64,000 nt of DNA, taken from NCBI GenBank assembly GCA_965267485.1, contig OZ254080.1, positions 3,038,001 to 3,102,000 on the forward strand, read 5' to 3'. This DNA comes from JANQJA01 sp965267485. GTDB taxonomy: Bacteria; Pseudomonadota; Gammaproteobacteria; Pseudomonadales; Azotimanducaceae. Positions 1 through 8,962 of this stretch are shown one piece after another. The position numbers were made by a program, and so were the translations under genes. Within the stretch, counting starts at the first letter, position 1. Each line of letters begins with the position of its first letter. The notes below the pieces were generated by a model. The model had not been told where the DNA came from. It searched no databases and was given only the letters and a program-made list of their open reading frames with translations.

Positions 1-1115
1 CCATCGCCCAGCGCCTCCAGGAGTTGCTTGCCAATCAACTCCCGCCGCCAGCCGGATAGCGACGACGGCAACTCGTAACCGTTGCCCTCGCCATTCGAGC
101 GCAGCAACTCTTCGAGTTGTCGACGGCGAGCCAGCATTTCAGGTGCAATGCCAATGGCTTCTGCACGCTCATTCACGACCTGCCGTAGCACCTTGAGCCG
201 CTTGTTGTCGACATTGCCGCCATCGGGCATCGGCGCCGGCCAATCCGACGGATGAATCAGCTCGGCACGCTCCAGACATTCCGTGATGTCCTCTTCATAC
301 CGCCGCACCTGTTTCGGCGAGAGACCGGCGCGCGCCAGCGCTTCCCGCGAGTACGGCGGATTGCGGCATATGTTGATGAGACTCTTCTCGTCGACAATGC
401 GGTTGCGGGGCACGTTCAGCCGGCGGGCAGTTTCTTCACGCCATGCGCAGAGCTCGCGCAATCGATTGAGTTCCTCACCGTTGATGCGGGCCGCACTCTT
501 GATGCGCAGGTACATCTCGCCGGGCGGTACGTTGATCGCGATTTCGTTGCCGAGCTGCTCACACTCCTCTGCCACCCACTCGGAACGGCCTTCGGCCTCG
601 AGCGACGCTACCTGCTGCTGGTAGACATCGAACAGATAGATGACATCGAGGGCCGCGTAGTCCTTTTGCGACTCGCTCAGCGGGCGCCTCAGCCAGTTGG
701 AACGGGTTTCCTCCTTCGGCACAACCACGGAAAGATGATGCTCAACAAGATTCTGGTAGCTCATCGAGAAGCCCGTGCCGAGCACGGCCGCGGCGATTTG
801 CGTGTCGAAAAGTGCGCCCGGAACGCAGCCCAGTGAGTAGTGAAAGACCTCGAGGTCCTCAGAGCAGGCGTGCAGCACCTTGATGGTATCGTTATCCGCC
901 ATCAGCGTCGCGAACGGTTCGAGCGAGTCGATGGGCAAGGGATCGATCAGAAAGCACGTCTCGCCATCGTAGACCTGGATCAGGCCCACTTCCGGGTAGT
1001 AGGTGTCGGTGCGCTGGAATTCGGTATCCACCGTGACGACGTCGCGGCCGGCACAGGATGACATGGCGCGCACAAGCGCATCCGTCGAGTCGATATAGGT
1101 ATAGCTGGGCGTCAT
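1..1115 (-). CDS. rnd: Ribonuclease D, 3' end cut by window edge
   Basis: RNase D is a 3'-5' exoribonuclease that trims tRNA 3' ends and other small RNAs in the cytoplasm. Reading the minus strand from the ATG at 1115 gives about 371 codons without a stop, close to the usual full length of about 375. The N-terminus has the DEDD exonuclease motifs: VDTEFQR near residue 24, the SEDLEVF motif (Exo II) about residue 80, and YAALDVIYL (Exo III) near residue 150. The rest, rich in basic and helical residues, fits the HRDC domains. It lies 21 bp downstream of recR on the same strand, so it is probably the last gene of the dnaX-ebfC-recR-rnd transcript. The true stop is outside the window. Confidence 0.93.
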   Translation of the reverse strand, partial: MTPSYTYIDSTDALVRAMSSCAGRDVVTVDTEFQRTDTYYPEVGLIQVYDGETCFLIDPLPIDSLEPFATLMADNDTIKVLHACSEDLEVFHYSLGCVPGALFDTQIAAAVLGTGFSMSYQNLVEHHLSVVVPKEETRSNWLRRPLSESQKDYAALDVIYLFDVYQQQVASLEAEGRSEWVAEECEQLGNEIAINVPPGEMYLRIKSAARINGEELNRLRELCAWREETARRLNVPRNRIVDEKSLINICRNPPYSREALARAGLSPKQVRRYEEDITECLERAELIHPSDWPAPMPDGGNVDNKRLKVLRQVVNERAEAIGIAPEMLARRRQLEELLRSNGEGNGYELPSSLSGWRRELIGKQLLEALGD

Positions 1116-1136
1116 CGGATTATTCAGAGTACCTAT

Positions 1137-1724
1137 TCAGAGTACCTGGCGACCGTTCAGCGCATGCGACAGCGTCCCGCCGTCGATGTACTCGAGTTCT
1201 CCGCCGAGGGGAACGCCCTGGGCAATGCGTGACACCTTGACGCCCTTCTCTTTCACTGCTTCGGTAATGTAGTGCATGGTGGCCTCGCCCTCGACGGTCG
1301 AGGCGAGCGCCAGAATGACCTCGTCAATGCCCTCTGCACGATCGATCAGCCGGTCTATGCCAAGTTCAGACGGGCCAACGCCGTCAATCGGCGAGAGATG
1401 ACCCATGAGCACAAAATACAATCCGCTGTAGTGACCGGTCTGCTCGATGGCCAGCACGTCGCCGGGTGTCTCGACAACACACAGGAGCTTGTCATCCCGA
1501 CGCGCGCTGCTGCAGATCTCGCACAGTGAGGTCTCCGAGAAATTTCGGCACCGCTCGCAGTGACCAACCTTGTCCATGGCCTCGCTCAATCGCCCCGCCA
1601 GATGACGCCCCCCTTCACGGTCTCGTTCAAGGAGGTAAAGCACCATGCGCTGCGCGGTCTTCGGACCTACGCCCGGCAGGCAGCAGAAGGCCTCGGCCAG
1701 TTGATCAATGAGGGGCTTGTTCAA
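1137..1724 (-). CDS. recR: Recombination mediator protein RecR
   Basis: RecR acts with RecF and RecO to load RecA on single-stranded DNA gaps. The 195-aa product has the family order: a helix-hairpin-helix LPGVGPKTAQR at residues 16-26, a four-cysteine zinc finger (C56, C59, C68, C71), then a Toprim domain starting at VVETPGDVLAIE around residue 83. Length matches the family (about 200). The ATG at 1724 overlaps the last codon of ebfC by 4 bp, so the two are translationally coupled. Nothing is unusual about it. Confidence 0.97.
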   Translation of the reverse strand: MNKPLIDQLAEAFCCLPGVGPKTAQRMVLYLLERDREGGRHLAGRLSEAMDKVGHCERCRNFSETSLCEICSSARRDDKLLCVVETPGDVLAIEQTGHYSGLYFVLMGHLSPIDGVGPSELGIDRLIDRAEGIDEVILALASTVEGEATMHYITEAVKEKGVKVSRIAQGVPLGGELEYIDGGTLSHALNGRQVL

Positions 1725-2047
1725 AACGGCAGCTTGAATCCAGGGGGCAACGGCATGCCTTTGGTGAGTTCCTGCATCTTTTCCTGCCGGTTCGTCTCGA
1801 GACGACGGACGGTGGCGTTGACTGCCGCGGCGATGAGATCTTCCAGCACCTCCTTGTCTTCTGACATGAGGCTGTCGTCGATCTCGACCCGCTTGACATC
1901 ATGGCGGCCGGTCATGGTGACCTTGACGAGACCTGCACCGCTTTCGCCCGTCACTTCAGCGTTTTCCAGCTCTTCCTGGATCGCCTGCACTTTCTCCTGC
2001 ATCTCCTGCGCCTGTTTCATCAGGTCGCCAAAGCCGCCTTTCATCAC
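1721..2047 (-). CDS. ebfC: Nucleoid-associated protein EbfC/YbaB
   Basis: This 108-aa protein has the YbaB/EbfC pattern: an N-terminal helix rich in Gln and Glu (FGDLMKQAQEMQEKVQ), then the central segment VKVTMTGRHDVKRVEID, then helical C-terminus. The family forms dimers that bind DNA and coat the nucleoid. It sits between dnaX (5 bp upstream) and recR (4-bp overlap), which is the standard gammaproteobacterial arrangement. The ATG at 2047 begins MMKGGFGD; the second Met is an alternative start one codon later. Confidence 0.96.
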   Translation of the reverse strand: MMKGGFGDLMKQAQEMQEKVQAIQEELENAEVTGESGAGLVKVTMTGRHDVKRVEIDDSLMSEDKEVLEDLIAAAVNATVRRLETNRQEKMQELTKGMPLPPGFKLPF

Positions 2048-2052
2048 CTCGA

Positions 2053-3918
2053 TTACTCTCCCGCGTGCCGAATCGGCACGACACTGTCGACGTTGAGTTT
2101 GCCGTCGAACGCCTCAATCAGGCGCTGGACGTTCTCGTCATTCTCGATGGCCTCGACCGCCCGGATTCGCGCCTCCTCTGCCTCGCGGTCGCCGGCCCGT
2201 GCAGGCGTTTCGCCGAGGACCTCGCCAACCATGATCGCAAGCTGCACGTCACGCCCGAAGTGCGTCGACATTGCTTCGGCGATACGACGTTTGTGCACGT
2301 CATTCAGCAGGTTCTCATGGTTTTCATCCAGCGTCAGAACCACACCGCTCTCGTTCACCTCGGCGACGACGCAGTTGCCAGCAAGGGCCCGCGTCATGCC
2401 GCTCAGGTCAAGCTGGCGAAAGACCCGCGTCCAGTCTGACGGCCGAAGTTCAATGGGCTCCGCCGGCGCGCTGTCGATAGCTGGTTCGGTGGGCGCCGGT
2501 TTCCCTGACGCAGGATTGCCCGGCGCCGGCGTTCCGGACAACGATTCGGAGGATGGCGACGATTCGGGCGCCGGGCTGCCAGGCGACGCTTCCGTCGACG
2601 CGGCATCTTCGGTCGCGGGGTCGTCGGTTGACGAGAGTGCGGCCTCGCTATCAGCGTTTGCCGTCGGCTCAGGCGCCGCGCGCTCTGGTGCCGCAGCGGC
2701 GGCTGTCGCAGGATCATCCTTCGGCGCGCTGCCGCTGTTGATCTTCGCAAGAATATCGCTCACCGGGCTTCGCTTTGGCGCGTCTGAGCCACCGCCACCT
2801 TCGTCACCACCGGGATCGTCGATGGCATCATCTTCGAGCGGCGAGAAGGCCAGCATCCGCAGCATGACCATTTCAAACCCTTCCCGCGGGTCTGGTGCAA
2901 GCGGCAGATCACGTGCGCCGATCAGGCCGATCTGGTAGTACAACTGCACATCCTCGCGCGGCAACACGCCGGCCACCGCGTCGACAAGTTCCTTGTCACC
3001 CTGACTGTTGTCGATGCCGTCCGGCACGGCCTGCGCGACGGCGACCCGGTGCAGCACCGACAGCATTTCGTCGAGCAACATCTCGTAATCCGGCCCGAAC
3101 TCTGCCATTTCAGCGACTTTTGCCAGCAATCCCGCGGCGTCCTTCTGAATCAGCGCATCAATCAACGCATAGACTTCCCGCTGGTCGATCGTCCCCAGCA
3201 TCGAACGCACGTCGGCATCCGTCAGCCGGTTTTCGCCGAACGAAATTGCCTGATCGGTCAGGCTCAACGCGTCACGCATGCTGCCGTCCGCGGCCCTGCC
3301 GAGCAGCCACAGCGCCGGCTCCTCAAACTCGATGCCCTCGACGGGCAGGATCTTTCTCAGATAGCCGACGATTCGCTCGGGAGAGAGGTTCTTCAGGTTG
3401 AACTGAAGGCAGCGCGACAACACGGTAATCGGCAGCTTCTTGGGGTCCGTTGTGGCAAACAGGAACTTGACGTGATCCGGCGGTTCCTCGAGCGTCTTGA
3501 GCAGCGCGTTGAAACTGTGCGCCGACAGCATGTGCACCTCGTCAATGAGGTAAACCTTGAACCGCGCACGGGTGGGTAGATACTGCACGTTGTCGAGCAA
3601 ATCGCGCGTGTCCTCGACCTTGGTACGCGATGCGGCGTCCACCTCGATCAGGTCGACCGAGCGCCCCTCGGCGATCTCCCGGCAGCTACCGCACTCGCCG
3701 CAAGGCCTTGCGGTGACTCCCTTCTCGCAGTTCAGACACCGCGCCAGAATCCTCGCGATGGTGGTCTTGCCCACACCGCGGGTGCCGGTAAAGAGGTAGG
3801 CGTGATGCAGCCGGTTCTGCTCCAGGGCGTTCACGAGCGCTCGCAGGACATGCTCCTGCCCTTCCAGCTCATCGAAGCTGGTCGGCCGGTATTTCCTTGC
3901 GAGAACCTGATAACTCAT
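2053..3918 (-). CDS. dnaX: DNA polymerase III subunit tau/gamma
   Basis: DnaX is the AAA+ clamp-loader ATPase that opens the beta clamp and, as tau, links polymerase cores. The start is the ATG at 3918 (MSYQVLARKYRP); a reading frame continues upstream but overlaps the divergent phosphodiesterase gene and is not conserved-looking. Over 621 aa there is a Walker A GTRGVGKT (residues 45-52), a zinc-binding set C61, C64, C73, C76, C79 (one is extra), Walker B DEVH (126-129), a low-complexity Ala/Pro/Ser linker at about 380-500, and a C-terminal tau domain. I saw no A-rich slippery heptamer, so the short gamma form may not be made by frameshifting here. Confidence 0.96.
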   Translation of the reverse strand: MSYQVLARKYRPTSFDELEGQEHVLRALVNALEQNRLHHAYLFTGTRGVGKTTIARILARCLNCEKGVTARPCGECGSCREIAEGRSVDLIEVDAASRTKVEDTRDLLDNVQYLPTRARFKVYLIDEVHMLSAHSFNALLKTLEEPPDHVKFLFATTDPKKLPITVLSRCLQFNLKNLSPERIVGYLRKILPVEGIEFEEPALWLLGRAADGSMRDALSLTDQAISFGENRLTDADVRSMLGTIDQREVYALIDALIQKDAAGLLAKVAEMAEFGPDYEMLLDEMLSVLHRVAVAQAVPDGIDNSQGDKELVDAVAGVLPREDVQLYYQIGLIGARDLPLAPDPREGFEMVMLRMLAFSPLEDDAIDDPGGDEGGGGSDAPKRSPVSDILAKINSGSAPKDDPATAAAAAPERAAPEPTANADSEAALSSTDDPATEDAASTEASPGSPAPESSPSSESLSGTPAPGNPASGKPAPTEPAIDSAPAEPIELRPSDWTRVFRQLDLSGMTRALAGNCVVAEVNESGVVLTLDENHENLLNDVHKRRIAEAMSTHFGRDVQLAIMVGEVLGETPARAGDREAEEARIRAVEAIENDENVQRLIEAFDGKLNVDSVVPIRHAGE

Positions 3919-3962
3919 CGTTTCGATTGTACGAGGATTTGGACAATGATCATAATGCAGCG

Positions 3963-4667
3963 ATGAACGACAACACCGGATTTCTCTGTATCGGCCATCG
4001 GGGTGCGATGGGCTATCGGCCCGAGAACACGCTGCCGGCCTTTGAGCTTGCCATCGAAATGGGGTGCCCCTGGGTGGAGCTCGACGTACACCTCTGTGAG
4101 GGCGAACTCGTGGTGATCCACGACGCGGATCTCTCCCGCACGACAAACGGCGAGGGCAAGATTGCCGATGTCAGCCTCGAATACCTGCGTAGCCTCGATG
4201 CCGGAGACGGCGCGCAGGTGCCGACACTGGCCGAGGTCATCGAAACCATCGACGGACGCGCAAAGATCAATATTGAGCTCAAGGGCGAGGGCACGGGGCC
4301 AGCCGTGAGCCGACTCCTGAACGATTACTGCGACCGGGGCCGCAAGCCCGATGATTTCCTGCTCTCGTCATTCCAGCTCGATGAACTGGGCAGCGCCGAT
4401 TTCATCTTTGGCCGCGGCGCCCTCTTTGGCCGGCGCTCGCACGGCGATCGCATTGCAAAGGCGGTTGACCTTGGGGCGTGGTCGCTGAACCTCGGCCTCG
4501 ATATCGTCGGGCAAGAAGAGGTCAGGGAAGCTCACGATGCCGGGCTGCACGTGCTCGTGTACACCGTGAACGAGCCGGAGGAAATCCGGCGCATGATCGA
4601 TATCGGCGTGGACGGCGTCTTCACCAACTATCCCGACAGGGTCTTCGAATGCCTGGCGATGACATGA
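3963..4667 (+). CDS. Glycerophosphodiester phosphodiesterase
   Basis: The enzyme hydrolyses glycerophosphodiesters to glycerol-3-phosphate and an alcohol. The 234-aa product shows the family hallmarks: GHRG at residues 11-14, PENT at 20-23, the metal-binding ELDVHL near residue 39, HDADLSRTTNG near 55 and INIELKGE near 100. The TIM-barrel is the normal short cytoplasmic (UgpQ-like) size with no signal peptide. The start is the ATG at 3963; an earlier in-frame ATG would overlap dnaX. Its stop overlaps the ATG of the next gene (ATGA), so it is co-translated with the acetyltransferase. Confidence 0.93.
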   Translation: MNDNTGFLCIGHRGAMGYRPENTLPAFELAIEMGCPWVELDVHLCEGELVVIHDADLSRTTNGEGKIADVSLEYLRSLDAGDGAQVPTLAEVIETIDGRAKINIELKGEGTGPAVSRLLNDYCDRGRKPDDFLLSSFQLDELGSADFIFGRGALFGRRSHGDRIAKAVDLGAWSLNLGLDIVGQEEVREAHDAGLHVLVYTVNEPEEIRRMIDIGVDGVFTNYPDRVFECLAMT

Positions 4668-5209
4668 CGCAACTCGACGTACGCTCGGCCAAACGTGCAG
4701 ACAAAGCCCGGCTCGGCGAGCTGCTGCAGGAGTATCTCGCAGAGTTCGCGACGTTCGAGCACATCGAACAGCATGACGACGGCAGTTACGTCTACCCGTA
4801 CTTCGATCACTACTGGGAGGATCCGAACCGCTATCCGTTCCTCTTTCGGCAGGGCGATGCCCCCGCCGGCTTCGCCCTGCTCCGCTTCGACATCGACCCG
4901 GCGACCGGGCGCGAAAGCATGGAAATGGCCGAGTTCTACATCCGACCAGATTTCCGTCGAAGCGGCGCCGGGCGCGCGGCCGCGACACAGCTGTGGGAGC
5001 TCTTCCCCGGGCGCTGGATTGTTCGGGTACTCAAGAGTAACAAAAATGCCTATCCGTTCTGGAAGACCGTCATCGCGGCCTATACAGAAGGAAGGTATGA
5101 GGAGCAGGCCCCGGCCACGGCCATTGGCGGCGCTTTTACATTTACGTTCGAGAGCGCCACCGACGCAGAGATCCCCGATGATCTCGACATTGATTTTCTG
5201 GATTACTGA
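4664..5209 (+). CDS. GNAT-family N-acetyltransferase
   Basis: The 181-aa product has a GNAT fold: N-terminal strand LDVRSAKRADKARLGELL, a central MAEFYIRPDFRRSGAG that contains the acetyl-CoA pyrophosphate loop (R-x-x-G-x-G/A type), and a C-terminal segment NKNAYPFWKTV typical of the last helix and strand. The substrate cannot be read from sequence. The start at 4664 gives an ATGA overlap with the phosphodiesterase; an in-frame ATG 15 bp earlier (4649) is possible. It appears to be the middle gene of a three-gene plus-strand operon. Confidence 0.85.
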   Translation: MTQLDVRSAKRADKARLGELLQEYLAEFATFEHIEQHDDGSYVYPYFDHYWEDPNRYPFLFRQGDAPAGFALLRFDIDPATGRESMEMAEFYIRPDFRRSGAGRAAATQLWELFPGRWIVRVLKSNKNAYPFWKTVIAAYTEGRYEEQAPATAIGGAFTFTFESATDAEIPDDLDIDFLDY

Positions 5210-5216
5210 GCAGCAC

Positions 5217-6803
5217 ATGAAGATCCTGATCCCGGCAATGATCGCCCTTGCAGCCGCAGGCTGCGCCACCACGAACAACAGCACTGGCGAAGTCATCGAG
5301 GCGGACAGCGACTCGCTGACCTTCGTGACCTGGAACGTCGAACACCTCGCGTTCCCGCCCGATACGGGCTGCAGGCCGCGCAGCCAGGCCGGAATCGATG
5401 CGTTGCGTGACTACGCCCGCGGGCTCGATGCCGACGTCGTCGCCCTGCAGGAAGTGGCATCGGTTTTGGCCGCGGAGCAATTGTTCCCGCCGGAAGACTG
5501 GCGCATCGTCATGTCCGGCAGACCCGACAGCGAGCCGTACGAGTGCCGTGGCAACGGGCAATCCTCGACCCAGCAAAAAGTCGCGTTTGCCGTGCGAAAG
5601 CCGGTGACCTGGTCGGCAACCCGAGATTACGACGATCTCGGGCTGGGGATGGAGGGCCTGAGGTACGGCCTGTCGATCACCCTGCCAACGCCGGCGGGCC
5701 CCACCGAGGTACTCAACGTTCACCTGAAAAGCGGCTGTTTCGTCGACGACTATTCGACCTCGGATGACGAGGACTGCGAGATCCTCGGCCAGCAGGCCGC
5801 GTGGCTGGACAACTGGGTCGAGGAAAAGGAACGCTCGAACCAGCCCTACCTGATCCTCGGCGATTTCAATCACCGGCTATCTGCACCCTACAACAGGCTG
5901 ACGCGGCAGCTGACGAACAATGCCGATGGCAATCCATCGACCACCCGCATCCTGACGAGAGAACTCATCGGCTGCCATCCTCGCTATCCGGCGCCAATCG
6001 ACCATATTGTCGCCGGCGGAGAGCTCGCCGGGCTTGGCGGCGGTTCCGCCACCGTGTACTCCTTCGCTGGCGAGATGCTGAGTGATCACTGCGCCATTGC
6101 GGCAACGTTTGCGGCGGCGTCCGGCAAACTGTCCACCGCCGTCCGCTGGCATACAGAGAGCAAGGAGCGGGAACTGATCACGCGCGCCGCGTACGCGCGT
6201 GCAATTGAAGCGATTCAAGCGGTGGATACCGGAGACAGCGAGTGGGTCGTCGCGATGGATGTGGATGAGACCGTACTCGACAACAGCCCGTATCAGGTGT
6301 TCCTCGACCGGACAGGACAGTCGTACTCGAGCGATACCTGGGCGAAGTGGGTTGCGCAGGAACGTGCGACGCCGGTACCCGGCGCCATTGAATTCGTGCG
6401 CGCCGTGTTCGCCGCTGGCGGCAAGGTCGCGTTCATCACCAACAGGAACGCCTCGCTGGACGCGCACACCTGGCGCAATCTCAAATCGGCCGGTTTTCCG
6501 GTGACACCGCGCAACGCATGTCTGCTTGGCCGAACACGCGATGACACGGCCTCAACCGGTGACCCGCGCTATGTGAATGACAAGGACCTGCGGCGAGAGG
6601 CAGTTCGTTCCGGCACGGCGAGGTGCTACAGCGGCGATGCGAAAATCTGGCAGGCGGCGCACGAGATCGTCATGCACGTCGGCGACAATATCGAGGACAT
6701 CGAGGGCGTCACCCAGGAAGACGCCAACCCCTCAGCGTTGCTGGATGACTGGGGAACGCGCTTCATCATCCTGCCCAATCCCATGTATGGGTCCTGGCAG
6801 TAG
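5217..6803 (+). CDS. Lipoprotein fusing endonuclease/exonuclease/phosphatase domain to class C acid phosphatase
   Basis: The 528-aa product starts with a lipoprotein signal peptide ending in AAAGC (lipidated Cys at residue 16). Residues about 30-300 form an endonuclease/exonuclease/phosphatase domain: VTWNVEHL near 37, ALQEVAS near 80, LGDFNHRL near 215 and the catalytic SDHCAIA near 292. Residues about 320-528 form a HAD-type acid phosphatase of the lipoprotein e(P4) class, with the nucleophile motif MDVDETVLDNS near 347, FITNRN near 405 and VGDNIEDIEG near 490. Such halves normally occur as separate proteins. A combined role in degrading extracellular nucleic acid or nucleotides to nucleoside plus phosphate is inferred. 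It starts 7 bp after the acetyltransferase stop. Confidence 0.88.
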   Translation: MKILIPAMIALAAAGCATTNNSTGEVIEADSDSLTFVTWNVEHLAFPPDTGCRPRSQAGIDALRDYARGLDADVVALQEVASVLAAEQLFPPEDWRIVMSGRPDSEPYECRGNGQSSTQQKVAFAVRKPVTWSATRDYDDLGLGMEGLRYGLSITLPTPAGPTEVLNVHLKSGCFVDDYSTSDDEDCEILGQQAAWLDNWVEEKERSNQPYLILGDFNHRLSAPYNRLTRQLTNNADGNPSTTRILTRELIGCHPRYPAPIDHIVAGGELAGLGGGSATVYSFAGEMLSDHCAIAATFAAASGKLSTAVRWHTESKERELITRAAYARAIEAIQAVDTGDSEWVVAMDVDETVLDNSPYQVFLDRTGQSYSSDTWAKWVAQERATPVPGAIEFVRAVFAAGGKVAFITNRNASLDAHTWRNLKSAGFPVTPRNACLLGRTRDDTASTGDPRYVNDKDLRREAVRSGTARCYSGDAKIWQAAHEIVMHVGDNIEDIEGVTQEDANPSALLDDWGTRFIILPNPMYGSWQ

Positions 6804-6811
6804 GAGAAGAT

Positions 6812-7063
6812 CTAACCCAGATCGTCGATCTGTCGCCGAAGGTCCTCACGACCGTCGGTGACGATCTTCTCGAGCACTTCGATGCGCTTGCGCGCATCCA
6901 TCAGATCCTGCTCCATGTCGGCGAGGTCAGACTCGAGTTCGTCGATGCGTTCCTTGACCTTGCCGCCCGGCGACTTCGAGGCGCGAATAATGCGTACGAT
7001 CGAATCGCCGATGACCCACATCACCACGACGATGGCCAGCGCGATAAAGAACTTATCCACCAT
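6812..7063 (-). CDS. Small PspB-like membrane protein with coiled coil
   Basis: About 83 aa: an N-terminal membrane helix (FFIALAIVVVMWVIGDSIV), a basic patch, then a heptad-rich helix (ERIDELESDLADMEQDL and following) predicted to be a coiled coil. This is the same plan as PspB, and it is the last gene of the psp cluster. An ATG at 7075 would add four residues, but the GGGGAGG sequence directly upstream of 7063 favours the ATG at 7063 (or GTG at 7060). It overlaps the end of the upstream DUF2807 gene. A role in sensing membrane stress is inferred from position and architecture only. Confidence 0.75.
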   Translation of the reverse strand: MVDKFFIALAIVVVMWVIGDSIVRIIRASKSPGGKVKERIDELESDLADMEQDLMDARKRIEVLEKIVTDGREDLRRQIDDLG

Positions 7064-7733
7064 GATCCTCCCCATTGACGCGTGCAGACTCGCGCCCTCT
7101 GCGTCTCGTCAGTTTGCCCATGCCGGAGATCTGCCGACTGACCTCGGGATATCCCTCGTAGATCACCTGGCCCGCACCACTGATCGATACGTCGAGCTGA
7201 TCGCTGACGGAAATGTCGGCCTTGCCTGCGCCAGAGATACTGACAGCGGCGAAATCCGAGACCAGCGTACCCGCGCGATAGTCGCCCGCGCCGGAGATCC
7301 GGAGCTGTTGCCGCTCGACATCGCCCTTGACCTGAACGACGCCGGCTCCGCTGATGCGCGATTCGAGTTCGTCGGCGGTCAGGTGTTCGAGAATGATGTG
7401 ACCCGCGCCAGAAAGTTTCAGCATCAGCCTGTCAGTATCGAGATCGGGCACCAGCGCCTTGACCGCGACACCTGCGCAATCGAGCCCCGTCAGTTCCTTC
7501 ACGTGCAATGTGAAACTGACGACCTCTCGATGCGCTGACAGCGACACCACCTGGCGACGGCGATATCCGAGTCGGAGCTCGCTGTCCCGGACGTCGGATT
7601 CGATGTCTTCGAGCATGTAGTCCGGCGCATGAATGGTGACGCTTTCGGTCCCGTCCTGAACAATCTTCAGCACGCCCGGCCCGCGAAACCGGACGCGATC
7701 GAACCCTGATACGTCGCGACGCTCGGCGGTCAT
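7053..7733 (-). CDS. DUF2807-type (head GIN domain) beta-helix protein of the psp cluster
   Basis: The 226-aa product is built of repeated short beta-strand units carrying the motif ISGAG (seen at least four times, for example SGAGHI, SGAGVVQV, SGAGDYRAG, SGAGKADI, SGAGQVIYEG). This is the pattern of the DUF2807 head-GIN family, which folds as a right-handed beta-helix. No signal peptide is visible. Its ATG overlaps the pspC stop (ATGA), so it is part of the psp transcript. In other bacteria DUF2807 domains are also found near PspC-domain proteins and may serve as sensor or scaffold; that role is inferred here. Confidence 0.8.
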   Translation of the reverse strand: MTAERRDVSGFDRVRFRGPGVLKIVQDGTESVTIHAPDYMLEDIESDVRDSELRLGYRRRQVVSLSAHREVVSFTLHVKELTGLDCAGVAVKALVPDLDTDRLMLKLSGAGHIILEHLTADELESRISGAGVVQVKGDVERQQLRISGAGDYRAGTLVSDFAAVSISGAGKADISVSDQLDVSISGAGQVIYEGYPEVSRQISGMGKLTRRRGRESARVNGEDHGG

Positions 7734-8635
7734 GCGTCATCACCCGAGATCTTGCGCAGCTCCCGCTGCAACTCGAATCGTGAGGAGGTGACGTGTGATT
7801 CCATCGACCGCAAGCGCTCTTCGATGTCGGCAAATTTCTGCTTGGCCTGCCGGAACGCCTCGGCGTTGCTCACCCCGGGCTGATCCGGCTGATTCGGCGA
7901 ATCTTCCTGACTCATGGACTCTGGCCCTCCCTCGTCGAGTTCGCTTTCCGGATATCGATCGGTGACCTGCTTGTAGTAGGGCTTGTCATCCATCAGGAAG
8001 TACGCGATGAAGTAGGCGGGCACGGCAAACGACGGGACGAAGATCAGCCCCAGTACCGCACCAAGGCGAACCTGCCAGGTCTCGACGTCGAAGTAATCCG
8101 CCACGCCGGCGCAAACGCCACAGATCTTCGCGCGCTCCTTGTCACGGTAGAGTCCCTGACCGGATCTCAGTCGGCTGCCGAACGTTCGGCCGCGTTGGCT
8201 GCGGCGCCGCGAGCGGCGACGACGGCGTCGTCGTTCCTCGGCTTCGCGCGCTCGTTCGGCGCGTTCCCGGCGGCGGCTCGATCGAGACGTGCGCTGTTCA
8301 CGCGGCTCGCCCGACATGCCGTCATCACCCTCGTCCGCGGATGAGCCGAAGCCGTAGAGGTCGCTGTCATCGCTGCCACCAAGATCAAACTTTGCTTCGA
8401 ACCAGGCCTCGGCCTGCTTCTCCCACTTCTCGGCCATGCGATCCCACTTGTCCTCGAAGTGCTCGCCCTTGTCCCGCCGTGGGCGGCGTCGGGCACGCTC
8501 GGCGAGTTGTTCGGCTCGCTCCGCGGCACGCCTGGCCTGCTCGGCCTTGCGCTCGGCACGCTGTTCAGCGCGCTCTGCGAGGCGCCGTGCCCTGCGTGCT
8601 TCCTGCTCTCGTCGTTCCTGTTCTGACCTGCTCAC
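7730..8635 (-). CDS. pspC: Phage shock protein C with long charged N-terminal extension
   Basis: PspC is a membrane partner of PspB that relays envelope stress to PspA. The PspC domain lies at about residues 160-225 (YRDKERAKICGVCAGVADYF, then a hydrophobic pair of membrane segments ending in AYFLMDDKPYYK). Unusually, it is preceded by about 150 residues of Arg/Glu/Ala-rich sequence likely to form a long charged helix, and followed by a helical tail. Classic PspC is about 120 aa; this one is 301. The start is a GTG at 8635 with GAGG eight bases upstream. The downstream gene overlaps by 4 bp. Confidence 0.9.
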   Translation of the reverse strand: MSRSEQERREQEARRARRLAERAEQRAERKAEQARRAAERAEQLAERARRRPRRDKGEHFEDKWDRMAEKWEKQAEAWFEAKFDLGGSDDSDLYGFGSSADEGDDGMSGEPREQRTSRSSRRRERAERAREAEERRRRRRRSRRRSQRGRTFGSRLRSGQGLYRDKERAKICGVCAGVADYFDVETWQVRLGAVLGLIFVPSFAVPAYFIAYFLMDDKPYYKQVTDRYPESELDEGGPESMSQEDSPNQPDQPGVSNAEAFRQAKQKFADIEERLRSMESHVTSSRFELQRELRKISGDDA

Positions 8636-8647
8636 AAGATGCCTCGC

Positions 8648-8902
8648 TTATCCGACGTTCGACTTCTTCTCTTTATCCCGCCATCCCGGACTTTCGACAT
8701 CCAGGATCGCCTCCAGCGTCTCGATTCGGGCTGCCATCTTGTTGGCAACGTCGATCATGTCGTTGAGCTCCGCTCGCTCCCGGCTGGTGAGCCCGTCAAC
8801 CTCCCTGGATTTGCTCCGGTAATGGAACACGATCCAGATCGGCGCAACGATGACGAGGAAGATGACGATGGGGACGAAGAACGCAACCACTATGCCGTCC
8901 AT
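8648..8902 (-). CDS. pspB: Phage shock protein B
   Basis: The 84-aa product has one N-terminal membrane helix (FFVPIVIFLVIVAPIWIVFH) followed by a soluble amphipathic helix with regular hydrophobic spacing (LNDMIDVANKMAARIETLEAIL), which is the PspB pattern. Length is slightly above the E. coli protein (about 75). It lies between pspA and pspC in the usual order and would act at the inner membrane with PspC. Confidence 0.93.
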   Translation of the reverse strand: MDGIVVAFFVPIVIFLVIVAPIWIVFHYRSKSREVDGLTSRERAELNDMIDVANKMAARIETLEAILDVESPGWRDKEKKSNVG

Positions 8903-8962
8903 GTTCTCTCCTCAGATATTGTTGTTGATCGTCATTCTATGGGATTCCCGGCGCGTGTTCGC

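Noticed and set aside
2053..3918. Programmed frameshift in dnaX
   Set aside because: No A-AAA-AAG-type heptamer was seen in the relevant region.
3919..4146. Upstream extension of dnaX by about 75 codons
   Set aside because: It overlaps the divergent phosphodiesterase gene and lacks DnaX-like sequence; MSYQVLARKYRP is the conserved start.
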